6,441 nt of DNA from an uncultured Candidatus Melainabacteria bacterium (lineage in GTDB: Bacteria; Cyanobacteriota; Vampirovibrionia; Gastranaerophilales; Gastranaerophilaceae): assembly GCA_934747325.1 (NCBI GenBank), contig CAKVGW010000076.1:1-6441 (forward strand), given 5' to 3'. Under the pieces are notes generated by a model that ran no database searches, was not told the DNA's origin, and saw only the letters and a list, made by a program, of their open reading frames with translations. Shown one piece after another: positions 1-5,940 of the stretch (position 1 is its first letter; each line of letters starts with the position of its first letter). The position numbers and the translations under genes were made by a program.

Positions 1-572
1 ACATCCCCATTAGATACAAAGAAAATTCTGACTTCACCATTTCTTTGTACGTCAGGACGCATTTTTACAAATCTTTTGTCTATCACTTCTCCCTTTTGAA
101 ATGCTTTTTTTGTTGTCATTTCTTTAGATAGCATTTTTTCAGGAAGTACGTAATCCATTTTCATAGAAACATCAACTTTTTTAACAGTTGTGCATTCTCT
201 TGTAATTGCCTGTTCTCTGTCAATTGTATCGCTCGCTACAAGCACGTTTTGATAAACGCTTGTTTGAACAGGCAAGTTTAAAGTTTTGATAAAAGCGTTG
301 TTCACATAAACATCAACTCTTTTGATATCGCGCGGCATAATTTTATCAGCGCCTGAAACAACTTTATATGAAACCTTTCCATCAGGTAATTGCAATTGAG
401 CAAACGGAGTTGCTGAAACCTTAACCTCAACATCGCCGTTAATCATCTTGCTGTAATTAGTTTCCAAAACCTTAGCAACAGAAGCTTTAACGTCAGCAGA
501 ACTAACCATCTGAGCGTTTGCGCTTAGAGTACCTAGTGTTAATAATAATGCTGTTACTACAAATTTTTTCAC
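1..572 (-). CDS. flgA: FlgA, flagellar P-ring assembly chaperone (3' end outside window)
   Basis: My own reading of the minus strand gives 190 codons (572 down to 3) with no stop, so the C-terminus lies beyond the left edge. The start is a GTG at 572-570, preceded by AAAAGG seven bases upstream. The protein opens with a classic Sec signal peptide: KK, then a hydrophobic core (about residues 4-16), then ANA|Q for cleavage near residue 20. The mature part has the FlgA layout: an N-terminal domain, then a SAF-type domain from about residue 110 on, with the family-like stretches VLVASDTIDREQAI and KKAFQKGEVIDKRFVKM. FlgA is a periplasmic chaperone that helps FlgI subunits assemble the P-ring around the rod. 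It follows flgG in the operon, separated by a 146-bp gap that contains a hairpin repeat. The family is clear from layout and context rather than from catalytic residues. Confidence 0.87.
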   Translation of the reverse strand, partial: MKKFVVTALLLTLGTLSANAQMVSSADVKASVAKVLETNYSKMINGDVEVKVSATPFAQLQLPDGKVSYKVVSGADKIMPRDIKRVDVYVNNAFIKTLNLPVQTSVYQNVLVASDTIDREQAITRECTTVKKVDVSMKMDYVLPEKMLSKEMTTKKAFQKGEVIDKRFVKMRPDVQRNGEVRIFFVSNGD

Positions 573-579
573 TTATTTA

Positions 580-585
580 CCTTTT
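580..585 (-). promoter_or_regulatory. Ribosome binding site that fixes the flgA GTG start
   Basis: On the minus strand AAAAGG lies seven bases before the GTG at 572. No ATG precedes the signal peptide, so this site and the immediate KK-hydrophobic N-terminus together decide the start. The repeat element ends only three bases upstream (589), leaving this site unpaired but next to the base of the predicted hairpin. Confidence 0.6.
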
Positions 586-588
586 TTG

Positions 589-713
589 AGTTGAAGGGTT
601 GAATAGTTGAACGGTGGAAAAGTTTGTTATGTTCGCTTACGCTCACTATCCTATTTATGACCGAAGGGAATTAAATGAACTTTTCCACTTTTCAACCCCT
701 CAACCTTTCAACT
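589..713. repeat. Octamer-armed inverted repeat element, copy 1 (flgG-flgA gap)
   Basis: This 125-bp imperfect inverted repeat has arms at 589-628 and 674-713 and a 45-bp centre at 629-673. Each arm reads inward as five 8-bp units related to RGTTGAAA. The left arm starts with AGTTGAAG and GGTTGAAT, and the innermost unit is AGTTTGTT. The opposite arm, read on the other strand, starts with AGTTGAAA and GGTTGAGG and ends with AGTTCATT. The arms match at 32 of 40 positions. The centre carries GTTCGCTTACGCTCAC and TATGACCGAAGGGAATTA, both nearly identical in copy 2. The element begins 5 bp after the flgG stop and ends 16 bp before the flgA start. It has no open frame worth calling. It resembles a non-autonomous intergenic repeat (MITE or BIME type), but I do not recognise the family. 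Confidence 0.85.
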
Positions 714-718
714 CTCCC

Positions 719-1504
719 CTAGCTCATCTGATTCGTCAACTGTAATATACTGCTTGACGCGTTGATGATTTTTGAATTTGATTCAAATGCTCTCTCTGCC
801 TTAATCAATCCTACAAGCTCATCTACGATTTGAACGTTTGAACCTTCTAACATACATTGTTGAATCAAACCTAAACCGTTTTGCCCCGGAGTATCTTGAA
901 CAGGGTTGCCTGATGCTTGAGTTTCTTTGTACAAGTTGTGTCCGATTGACAACAAACCTGATGGGTTTTGAAATTTAACCAACTGCAAAGAACCAACAAT
1001 TGATTGTTGTGTTTGTCCCGGAAGTGTTACAGAAATATTACCGTCTTGTGTGATTGTAATTTCTGTTGCGTCACGAGGAATTGAAACGGAAGGCTGAATT
1101 AGTAAACCATCGTTTGTACACAATTGACCTAAAGAATCCACTTGTAAACAACCGTCACGAGTGTATGCTAATGAGCCATCTTCTTTCATAACTTGTAAAA
1201 AGCCTTCACCTTCGATTTCAATATCAAGTTGACGACCCGTAGAAATCGCAACACCTTGAGTGAAAACACGAGTTGTTGCAGCTGTCTTAACACCTAATCC
1301 GATTTCGATACCAACAGGTTGATAAGTACCTTGGTTCATCAATGCCCCCGGAGTTCTAACGGCTTGTGATAACAAGTCTTGAAACTCAATACGAGATTGT
1401 TTAAACGCAGTAGTATTAACGTTCGCTACGTTGTTTGCGATAACGTCAAGATAGTTTTGTTGTGCTATCATACCTGTTGCTGCTGTTGTTAGTGCTCTTA
1501 ACAT
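719..1504 (-). CDS. flgG: FlgG, flagellar distal rod protein
   Basis: At 261 residues it has the usual length for FlgG, which forms the distal rod, the drive shaft from the inner membrane to the hook through the wall and P/L rings. It is exported by the flagellar type III apparatus and has no signal peptide. The N-terminal rod motif is clear: AATGMIAQQNYLDVIANNVA (residues 8-27), then NVNTTAFKQSR and FQDLLSQ (41-47). The middle holds the FlgE/F/G signature around FTQGVAISTGRQLDIEIEG (81-99) with GEGFLQV and YTRDG (114-118). The C-terminus carries LEGSNVQIVDELVGLIKAER (219-238) followed by the helix of the D0 domain. The ATG at 1504 has AAAGAGG ten bases upstream (1515-1521). It lies between the FlgF-type gene and flgA, the common rod-gene order. 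Hairpin repeats flank it on both sides. The FQDLLSQ box separates it from FlgF. Confidence 0.95.
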   Translation of the reverse strand: MLRALTTAATGMIAQQNYLDVIANNVANVNTTAFKQSRIEFQDLLSQAVRTPGALMNQGTYQPVGIEIGLGVKTAATTRVFTQGVAISTGRQLDIEIEGEGFLQVMKEDGSLAYTRDGCLQVDSLGQLCTNDGLLIQPSVSIPRDATEITITQDGNISVTLPGQTQQSIVGSLQLVKFQNPSGLLSIGHNLYKETQASGNPVQDTPGQNGLGLIQQCMLEGSNVQIVDELVGLIKAERAFESNSKIINASSSILQLTNQMS

Positions 1505-1540
1505 TTTATTTTGTCCTCTTTAAGTCTGGCTTTGTTTTCT

Positions 1541-1668
1541 AGTTGAAAAGTTGAATAGTGGAAAAGTTGAATAGTTTATTATGTTCGCTTTCGCTCACTA
1601 TTTATTTTTTTATGACCGAAGGGAATTAAATAAACTTTTCAACCTTTCATCCCTTCAACTTTTCAACT
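1541..1668. repeat. Octamer-armed inverted repeat element, copy 2 (flgF-flgG gap)
   Basis: This 128-bp imperfect inverted repeat has arms at 1541-1580 and 1629-1668 and a 48-bp centre at 1581-1628. Each arm again has exactly five 8-bp units. The left arm opens with AGTTGAAA and AGTTGAAT, and both innermost units are AGTTTATT. The arms match at 34 of 40 positions, with the outermost and innermost units identical. The centre carries GTTCGCTTTCGCTCAC and TATGACCGAAGGGAATTA, differing from copy 1 mainly in a longer T-rich spacer. The element starts 6 bp past the flgF stop and ends 36 bp before the flgG ATG, leaving the ribosome binding site free. Transcribed as part of the operon, it could fold into a long stem. 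Four of the 40 stem positions would be true mismatches and two G-U pairs. Confidence 0.85.
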
Positions 1669-1674
1669 AACTTC

Positions 1675-2502
1675 CTACGCTGTTCGTATTCTTCCCACCG
1701 AAACTGCCGTAGTCAGCATATCGCTGTTTGTACTTACAAGTTTTGTTAAACTTTCGTAATTTCTGGTCGTATTAATCGTATTAATCATTTCCTTAATTAC
1801 ATTTGAGTTAGAAAGTTCTAACATCCCTTGTTGTACTGTGAATTTTTCAGAACGCAATTCCGGATTGTTCACTGTATCACGCGGAATAAATTTTGCGTCA
1901 CCAACTTCAAACAAATCGTCTTTGTCTGAAAAATCCCACACCCCAATTGTTTGAAGCGGGATTTTTTGGTTGTAAGAATTGATTTCGATGTTACCGTTTT
2001 CGGCAATAACGATATCTTTTCTATCTCTGAAAACTGTTTCATCTTCCATATCTTCAGGAAGCATTCTGATTCTTCTGTTGTTAATATCCAAAACATATTC
2101 GCCTTGTTTTGTCTTTAACCAATAACCTCTGTCTACAACAAAAGAACCGTTACGAGTATATGACACATTACCGTTGTCATCTTGAATTTTGAAGAAACCA
2201 TCGCCTTCAATCGCTACATCATAAGGGTTTGAAGTTTTTGTCAAAGCACCTTGTGAAAAATCGTGTGTATATTGCATGCTCTGACTACCGCAGCTGATGT
2301 TTCCTAAATATCTGTTTGAATCATTTCTCAAAATTGAACCTTCTTGAGAATACACAGCTGATTGCATAACATCTTTGAAACGCAAGGCACCTTTTTTGTA
2401 ACCTACCGTATTTACGTTTGCAAGGTTATTAGCAGTATTGTCGTTCATATCCATAAGAGCAAGCATACCATTTGCAGCTGATTCAAAACTTCTTACTAGC
2501 AT
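1675..2502 (-). CDS. flgF: FlgF-type flagellar proximal rod protein
   Basis: This 275-residue member of the FlgE/F/G rod-hook family is probably the proximal rod subunit FlgF, exported by the flagellar type III system. The N-terminal D0 motif is present with the family core ANNLANVNTVGYKK (residues 24-37). The central domain has FSQGALTKTSNPYDVAIEG (82-100), DGFFKIQ and YTRNGSF (115-121). The C-terminal D0 helix reads LELSNSNVIKEMINTINTTR (228-247) and ends in a VGRI tail like that of FlgF proteins. It lacks the FQDLL box of FlgG and precedes flgG, which supports FlgF over a second FlgG. An insertion of charged residues (about 140-165) makes the middle less typical. The ATG at 2502 is 3 bp after the transglycosylase stop, and its AAAGGAG site (2514-2520) lies inside that gene, so the two are likely translationally coupled. 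The exact name FlgF rests partly on position. Confidence 0.88.
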   Translation of the reverse strand: MLVRSFESAANGMLALMDMNDNTANNLANVNTVGYKKGALRFKDVMQSAVYSQEGSILRNDSNRYLGNISCGSQSMQYTHDFSQGALTKTSNPYDVAIEGDGFFKIQDDNGNVSYTRNGSFVVDRGYWLKTKQGEYVLDINNRRIRMLPEDMEDETVFRDRKDIVIAENGNIEINSYNQKIPLQTIGVWDFSDKDDLFEVGDAKFIPRDTVNNPELRSEKFTVQQGMLELSNSNVIKEMINTINTTRNYESLTKLVSTNSDMLTTAVSVGRIRTA

Positions 2503-2505
2503 TTG

Positions 2506-3054
2506 TTAGTTCGCTCCTTTCATTTTGTCATAATTGCTAAGAACGCTCTTAACATAATTTTGCGTTTCCATATAAGGTGGAATTCCGCCGTACTTTTTAA
2601 CGGCATTAGGGCCTGCGTTATAAGCAGCTAAAGCTAAAGATTTGTTGTTATCAAATCTGTCCATAAGTCCTTTTAAATACTTTGTTCCACCCATAATGTT
2701 TTGTTCAGCGTCATAAGCATTTGTAACACCCAAACCTTGAGCAGTCCCAGGCATTAATTGCATTAAGCCCATTGCACCACAGCTTGAAGTCGCTTGAGGA
2801 TTAAATCCGGATTCTTGCTTAACTACTGCTTTTACGAAGTCTGAATCAAGACCGTTTTTTTCTGCGTATTTTTCGATTAAGTCATTGATTTCACTTCTTG
2901 ATGTGTCTGTCGGGTTAGATTTATGAGCAATAGAAGAGTCGAGGATTTTTTGGAAATCTTCGTCAGGTTTTGCGCCATAAGACATAAGTGATTGAAACTG
3001 ATTTTCAATCATATTAATACGTTGTAATGTTACGTCCAAGCTTGTAAGATTCAC
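2506..3054 (-). CDS. Soluble lytic transglycosylase (SLT domain), first gene of the flagellar operon
   Basis: This 182-residue protein has a family 1 SLT lysozyme-like domain covering about residues 55-178. Seen directly: the catalytic glutamate in VVKQESGFNPQA (E81), the motif GAMGLMQLMPGTAQGLGV (93-110), and ALAAYNAGPNAVKKYGGIPP (141-160) with a following tyrosine motif. Such enzymes cleave the glycan strand of peptidoglycan between MurNAc and GlcNAc, forming 1,6-anhydroMurNAc. There is no signal peptide. The N-terminal 50 residues look like an amphipathic helix region (LQRINMIENQFQSLMSYG) resembling lead segments of flagellum-linked transglycosylases. I infer export through the flagellar type III channel, to open the wall for the rod as the muramidase part of FlgJ does elsewhere. 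No FlgJ rod-cap domain is visible. The start is GTG (3054), preceded by GAGAGAGG. It lies 3 bp before flgF and is the first flagellar gene in the window. Confidence 0.9.
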   Translation of the reverse strand: MNLTSLDVTLQRINMIENQFQSLMSYGAKPDEDFQKILDSSIAHKSNPTDTSRSEINDLIEKYAEKNGLDSDFVKAVVKQESGFNPQATSSCGAMGLMQLMPGTAQGLGVTNAYDAEQNIMGGTKYLKGLMDRFDNNKSLALAAYNAGPNAVKKYGGIPPYMETQNYVKSVLSNYDKMKGAN

Positions 3055-3062
3055 CTTACTTA

Positions 3063-3070
3063 CCTCTCTC
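3063..3070 (-). promoter_or_regulatory. Ribosome binding site for the transglycosylase GTG start
   Basis: GAGAGAGG on the minus strand sits eight bases before the GTG at 3054. It supports this start over internal methionines such as residue 15, which would cut the N-terminal helix. I found no convincing promoter, sigma-28 or sigma-54 site for the flagellar operon between here and 3194. Confidence 0.6.
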
Positions 3071-3194
3071 CGCTTATTCTTTTTTACTTACCCAAGTCTT
3101 TATCTACAATTTCGGGATATTACTTCCCAATAAAAGTGTAATATATTTAATTGGAAGCAACATCAATCAAAGGATTAAAATTGAAAATAAAAAA

Positions 3195-3210
3195 TAGACC
3201 ATTTGGTCTA
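3195..3210. promoter_or_regulatory. TetR-type palindrome, candidate operator between the flagellar operon and pilZ gene
   Basis: TAGACCATTTGGTCTA is a perfect inverted repeat with 7-bp arms and a 2-bp centre. Its outline is close to the NemR operator half-sites (TAGACC...GGTCTA) known from enterobacteria, a TetR-family target. It lies in the 231-bp divergent region, 141 bp from the transglycosylase start and 76 bp from the PilZ gene start, so it could act on either side. No TetR-family gene is in the window. The palindrome is seen directly; its use as an operator is inference. Confidence 0.45.
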
Positions 3211-3237
3211 GAAGATTTAAATGATAAAATATAACTC

Positions 3238-3266
3238 TTGCGACTTTTTAAACAACCATTTACAAT
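3238..3266 (+). promoter_or_regulatory. Candidate sigma-70 promoter of the PilZ gene
   Basis: TTGCGA (3238-3243) and TACAAT (3261-3266) are separated by 17 bp, matching the -35 and -10 consensus at 4 and 5 of 6 positions. Transcription would begin near 3273, giving a leader of only about 13 bases that just contains the AAGAGGA ribosome site (3273-3279). A weaker alternative is TTGGTC (3203-3208) with TAAAAT (3225-3230), whose -35 box lies inside the palindrome at 3195-3210. Confidence 0.35.
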
Positions 3267-3285
3267 GTAATTAAGAGGATAGCAA

Positions 3286-3903
3286 ATGAAATTTAATCTT
3301 AATTTGGATAATATTAACTATATTAAAATTGTTTATAAAGATAGAGATGAAAATACTTGTTGTACAAAAGCGGCGATTAAAAACATGAGCGAAAGAGAAA
3401 TTTTTGCTTGTGCAAAATTTGAAGAAGGATTAAATATCCAAACTCCGCAAGAAATCTCTTTGAGTTTTGTTTGTGAAAATGGTTTATATAGAACGAATAC
3501 AACTCTTAAATATTTGGAAAAAGACGCACCATATATCTTTTTTGGCATCAAAACACCATTGGGGTTAGAGTATCAGCAAAATAGAGAATATTTTAGAGTG
3601 CGCATGGAGGAAGATGTTATTTTAACTTTTGATAAAACATCTATTCCTTGCAAGGTTCATGACATTTCAGCGAATGGAATTCGTGTAGTTTTGCCTAAGA
3701 AATTGGAATTGCCGGAAGAAGTTATGCTGGATATTCTTTTTAGTCCTAAAAATGTCAGAACAAAAGCGAAATTTATACGAACGGATAATGAAGATAATAC
3801 ATTAAAAGCTTCTTTTGAATTTGTTGGAATGTCAGAAGCTGATATGGATTTGATTTCTCAAAAATGTATTAAAAAGCAACTTGAGTATAAAAGGCTTAGA
3901 TAA
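3286..3903 (+). CDS. PilZ-domain protein, probable cyclic-di-GMP receptor (YcgR-like)
   Basis: This 205-residue cytoplasmic protein has no signal peptide or membrane segment. Residues 1-95 form a beta-rich N-terminal domain in the position of the YcgR flagellar-brake N-domain. A PilZ domain follows: the binding motif RxxxR is present as REYFR (R100-R104), and the second motif D/NxSxxG as DISANG (D126, S128, G131). The residues that hold cyclic-di-GMP in PilZ proteins are therefore intact. The two-domain YcgR-type plan and the divergent flagellar operon suggest a role in tuning motility through the motor, although PilZ proteins can also control polysaccharide production. The ATG at 3286 has AAGAGGA six bases upstream. 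The stop codon lies inside the 3' end of the convergent DAHP synthase gene (8-bp overlap). The domain call is firm; the YcgR-like role is inferred from architecture and neighbours. Confidence 0.88.
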   Translation: MKFNLNLDNINYIKIVYKDRDENTCCTKAAIKNMSEREIFACAKFEEGLNIQTPQEISLSFVCENGLYRTNTTLKYLEKDAPYIFFGIKTPLGLEYQQNREYFRVRMEEDVILTFDKTSIPCKVHDISANGIRVVLPKKLELPEEVMLDILFSPKNVRTKAKFIRTDNEDNTLKASFEFVGMSEADMDLISQKCIKKQLEYKRLR

Positions 3904-4909
3904 TTTCTTTGCCGACAATTGGTGCAATTTGTTTAATTTGTTTGTATAACAAATCATATTGCCAAGGATAAAGTGATTGTGCGCCGTCACAAACTGCACT
4001 GTCGGGGTCGTGATGAACTTCAATTATCAAACCGTCACAACCTGCAGCAACCGCAGCTCTGGACATAGGTTCAACTTTATCTCTCAAACCTGTTGCGTGT
4101 GATGGGTCTACGATAATTGGTAAGTGGCTTAATTTTTTAATAACAGGAATTGCTGTTAAATCAAGCGTGTTTCTTGTGTATTTTTCGAAAGTTCTTATAC
4201 CTCTTTCACATAAAATAACCTGATTGTTTCCGCCTGCCATAATGTATTCTGCGGACATGAGCCATTCTTCGTAAGTTGAAGACAAACCTCTTTTCAAAAT
4301 TACTGGTTTATGAGCATGACCAAGTTCTTTTAGTAAATTGAAGTTTTGCATATTTCTTGCGCCAACTTGAAGAATATCTACATATTTTTCAAACATAGGC
4401 AATTGAGAAACTTCCATGATTTCGGAGGTGACAGCCATACCGTGATTGTTTGCAACACTTCTTATAATCTTTAATCCTTCTTCACCTAAACCTTGGAAGG
4501 CATAAGGACTTGTTCTCGGTTTAAAAGCACCGCCACGGATAATTTTTACATTAGATTCTGCTAATTCTTGTGCTGTTGCGTCCATCTGGTCGTATGATTC
4601 TACTGTGCAAGGACCTGCGATAAGACCGGTGTATTTATCACCAAACTTAACTCCGTTTACTTCTACTACAGTGTCTTTGCCTTGGCAAGCGCGTGCAGCC
4701 AATTTGTAGTTGGTAGAAAGTTTAATAACTTCATCAACACCGTGTAAAAGTTCAAAATCTCTTTGGTCAACTTCTTTTATGCCGATAGCATGAACTACTG
4801 TTCTTGCCTCGCCATGAGAAACTCTAGCTTCAAAGCCTTTAGATTCTAAAAATAATGCAACTCGTTTGATATCTTTTTCGGTTGCGTGACTGTTCATTAC
4901 AACTAGCAT
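3896..4909 (-). CDS. aroF: 3-deoxy-7-phosphoheptulonate synthase (DAHP synthase), type I-beta with N-terminal regulatory domain
   Basis: The enzyme joins phosphoenolpyruvate and erythrose 4-phosphate to DAHP, the first step of the shikimate pathway to aromatic amino acids, in the cytoplasm. Its 337 residues match the Thermotoga maritima-type enzyme almost end to end. Residues 1-70 form the ferredoxin-like regulatory domain (MLVVMNSHATEKDI...), and a TIM barrel follows. Motifs seen: IAGPCTVES (97-105), RGGAFKPRTSPYAFQGLG (125-142), QVGARNMQNF (181-190), PVILKRG, CERGIRTFEK (234-243) and VDPSHATG (267-274). The metal ligands expected from the family are all present: C101, H271, E297 and D308. 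Feedback inhibition by an aromatic amino acid is known for relatives and plausible here. GGAGGT lies nine bases before the ATG (4919-4924). TACAAT on the minus strand (4973-4968) is a possible -10 box, without a good -35. No other aromatic pathway gene is adjacent. Confidence 0.96.
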   Translation of the reverse strand: MLVVMNSHATEKDIKRVALFLESKGFEARVSHGEARTVVHAIGIKEVDQRDFELLHGVDEVIKLSTNYKLAARACQGKDTVVEVNGVKFGDKYTGLIAGPCTVESYDQMDATAQELAESNVKIIRGGAFKPRTSPYAFQGLGEEGLKIIRSVANNHGMAVTSEIMEVSQLPMFEKYVDILQVGARNMQNFNLLKELGHAHKPVILKRGLSSTYEEWLMSAEYIMAGGNNQVILCERGIRTFEKYTRNTLDLTAIPVIKKLSHLPIIVDPSHATGLRDKVEPMSRAAVAAGCDGLIIEVHHDPDSAVCDGAQSLYPWQYDLLYKQIKQIAPIVGKEII

Positions 4910-4918
4910 ATTCTTTTG

Positions 4919-4924
4919 ACCTCC
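4919..4924 (-). promoter_or_regulatory. Strong Shine-Dalgarno site of the DAHP synthase gene
   Basis: GGAGGT on the minus strand, nine bases before the ATG at 4909, is the closest match to the anti-Shine-Dalgarno sequence in the window. It supports the start at MLVV over the second methionine (residue 5). Confidence 0.7.
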
Positions 4925-5061
4925 GATGCCTTTTTAGGGTTTATTTTCGGATTTATTCCGTATATTTATTGTACTTGAAAAAATTAAAAAATAAAAACTT
5001 TGTTATGGCAATGACAAAAAAAATTTTTTTGATGTATTTATATAAATGGAAAAACACTGGC

Positions 5062-5868
5062 ATGAAAATCGGTAAGACATTTAATAAAGTAATTAATTCA
5101 CCATACTTGTCTGGGTCAATATTTTTGGCAAGTGGCGGGTATAAAATATATGACGATTATAAAATAGCAGATGATAAGTATAAGAAAAAATTTCTTATCA
5201 AAGATTTTGTTGTTTTATCTGGCAGTGCTTTGGGGATGATTGCTGAACGAGGATTAACTAAAAGAGCTTATAATAGTAAGTTGTATCACAACACAATTCA
5301 TAAAGCTTCTGAAAAAGTTCTGCATCTTAGTCATGTTAAAAATGTTCAAACATCTTTAGATTATACAAAATCAATTTTAAAAAACTTTTTGTCGAATTTT
5401 TCATTGTTTGCATCCGGAATTTTGGGAGCTTTGGGGATGGATTACTTGCTTTCAAAAACAGGCTTTGAGCAACCTAATAAAATCACAAGAAACCATGTAC
5501 ATGAAAAAACTAAAATCGGAAAGTATATTGATAGTAATATAGAGAAAATTGTTGATAAAAATACAAAAGAAGAAATGTATTCAAGAATAACCGACATGCC
5601 TCAGATGAAGATTTTTACAACGGGATTGATTGGTACACAGGCGATAGAGCTTGCAAAAGAAAAAGAGTTTGATAAACGTTTGCATCATACAACAAAATGT
5701 ATGATAAATGATTCAATGCTTCCGCTGTTTTTTTTGTCTACATCAAGTACATTGACAAAGAATATGCGTACAATTTATCGTGTTCCGATAATTTTCACCT
5801 CTCTTGTCGGCGGAACAATGTTAGGGAAAAAAATGTTGAATAAATATGTAGAAAAGTTGAGTGATTAG
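5062..5868 (+). CDS. Unrecognised protein with several short hydrophobic stretches
   Basis: I do not recognise this family. From the chosen ATG (5062, MKIGKTFNKVINSPYLSG) it has 268 residues, rich in lysine. Hydrophobic, glycine/serine-rich stretches recur: SGSIFLASGGY (near residue 17), FVVLSGSALGMIAE (near 50), FSLFASGILGALGMDYLL (about 112-130), LPLFFLSTSSTL (near 218) and VPIIFTSLVGGTMLG (near 240). Charged, probably helical segments lie between them. This suggests a membrane-associated protein with short or re-entrant segments rather than a classical transporter. There is no catalytic motif or cleavable signal. The start is uncertain: no good ribosome site precedes 5062, and in-frame ATGs at 5005, 5011 and 5032 would add up to 19 residues, those at 5005 and 5011 crossing an A8T7 tract. 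Reading back to 4882 is unlikely because it enters the aroF coding region. It is transcribed divergently from aroF and followed by a probable terminator. Confidence 0.72.
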   Translation: MKIGKTFNKVINSPYLSGSIFLASGGYKIYDDYKIADDKYKKKFLIKDFVVLSGSALGMIAERGLTKRAYNSKLYHNTIHKASEKVLHLSHVKNVQTSLDYTKSILKNFLSNFSLFASGILGALGMDYLLSKTGFEQPNKITRNHVHEKTKIGKYIDSNIEKIVDKNTKEEMYSRITDMPQMKIFTTGLIGTQAIELAKEKEFDKRLHHTTKCMINDSMLPLFFLSTSSTLTKNMRTIYRVPIIFTSLVGGTMLGKKMLNKYVEKLSD

Positions 5869-5940
5869 TTATTCAATCAATGTTGTTTTTAATGGAAAGT
5901 GGAAAATTGTTTTAACGAATTTCCAATTTGGACAAGGTAG

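Noticed and set aside
629..673. GNRA and UUCG tetraloop mini-hairpins in the centre of the repeat element
   Set aside because: On the minus strand GCGTAAGC (635-642) and CCTTCGG give stems of only one or two base pairs, too weak to claim.
589..713. CRISPR array, because of the repeated short units
   Set aside because: The units are 8 bp, directly abutting and arranged as inverted arms, with no spacers and no cas genes.
1869..2096. 75-residue minus-strand frame inside flgF
   Set aside because: It lies entirely within the well-supported flgF gene in another frame and shows no start signal or family resemblance.
3071..3180. Sigma-28 or sigma-54 promoter for the flagellar operon
   Set aside because: I looked for TAAA-N15-GCCGATAA and TGGCAC-N5-TTGC type boxes on the minus strand and found only poor matches.
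4882..5061. N-terminal extension of the plus-strand unknown protein back to 4882
   Set aside because: It would overlap the aroF start and ribosome site, and the sequence there is plain AT-rich promoter DNA with no translation signal.
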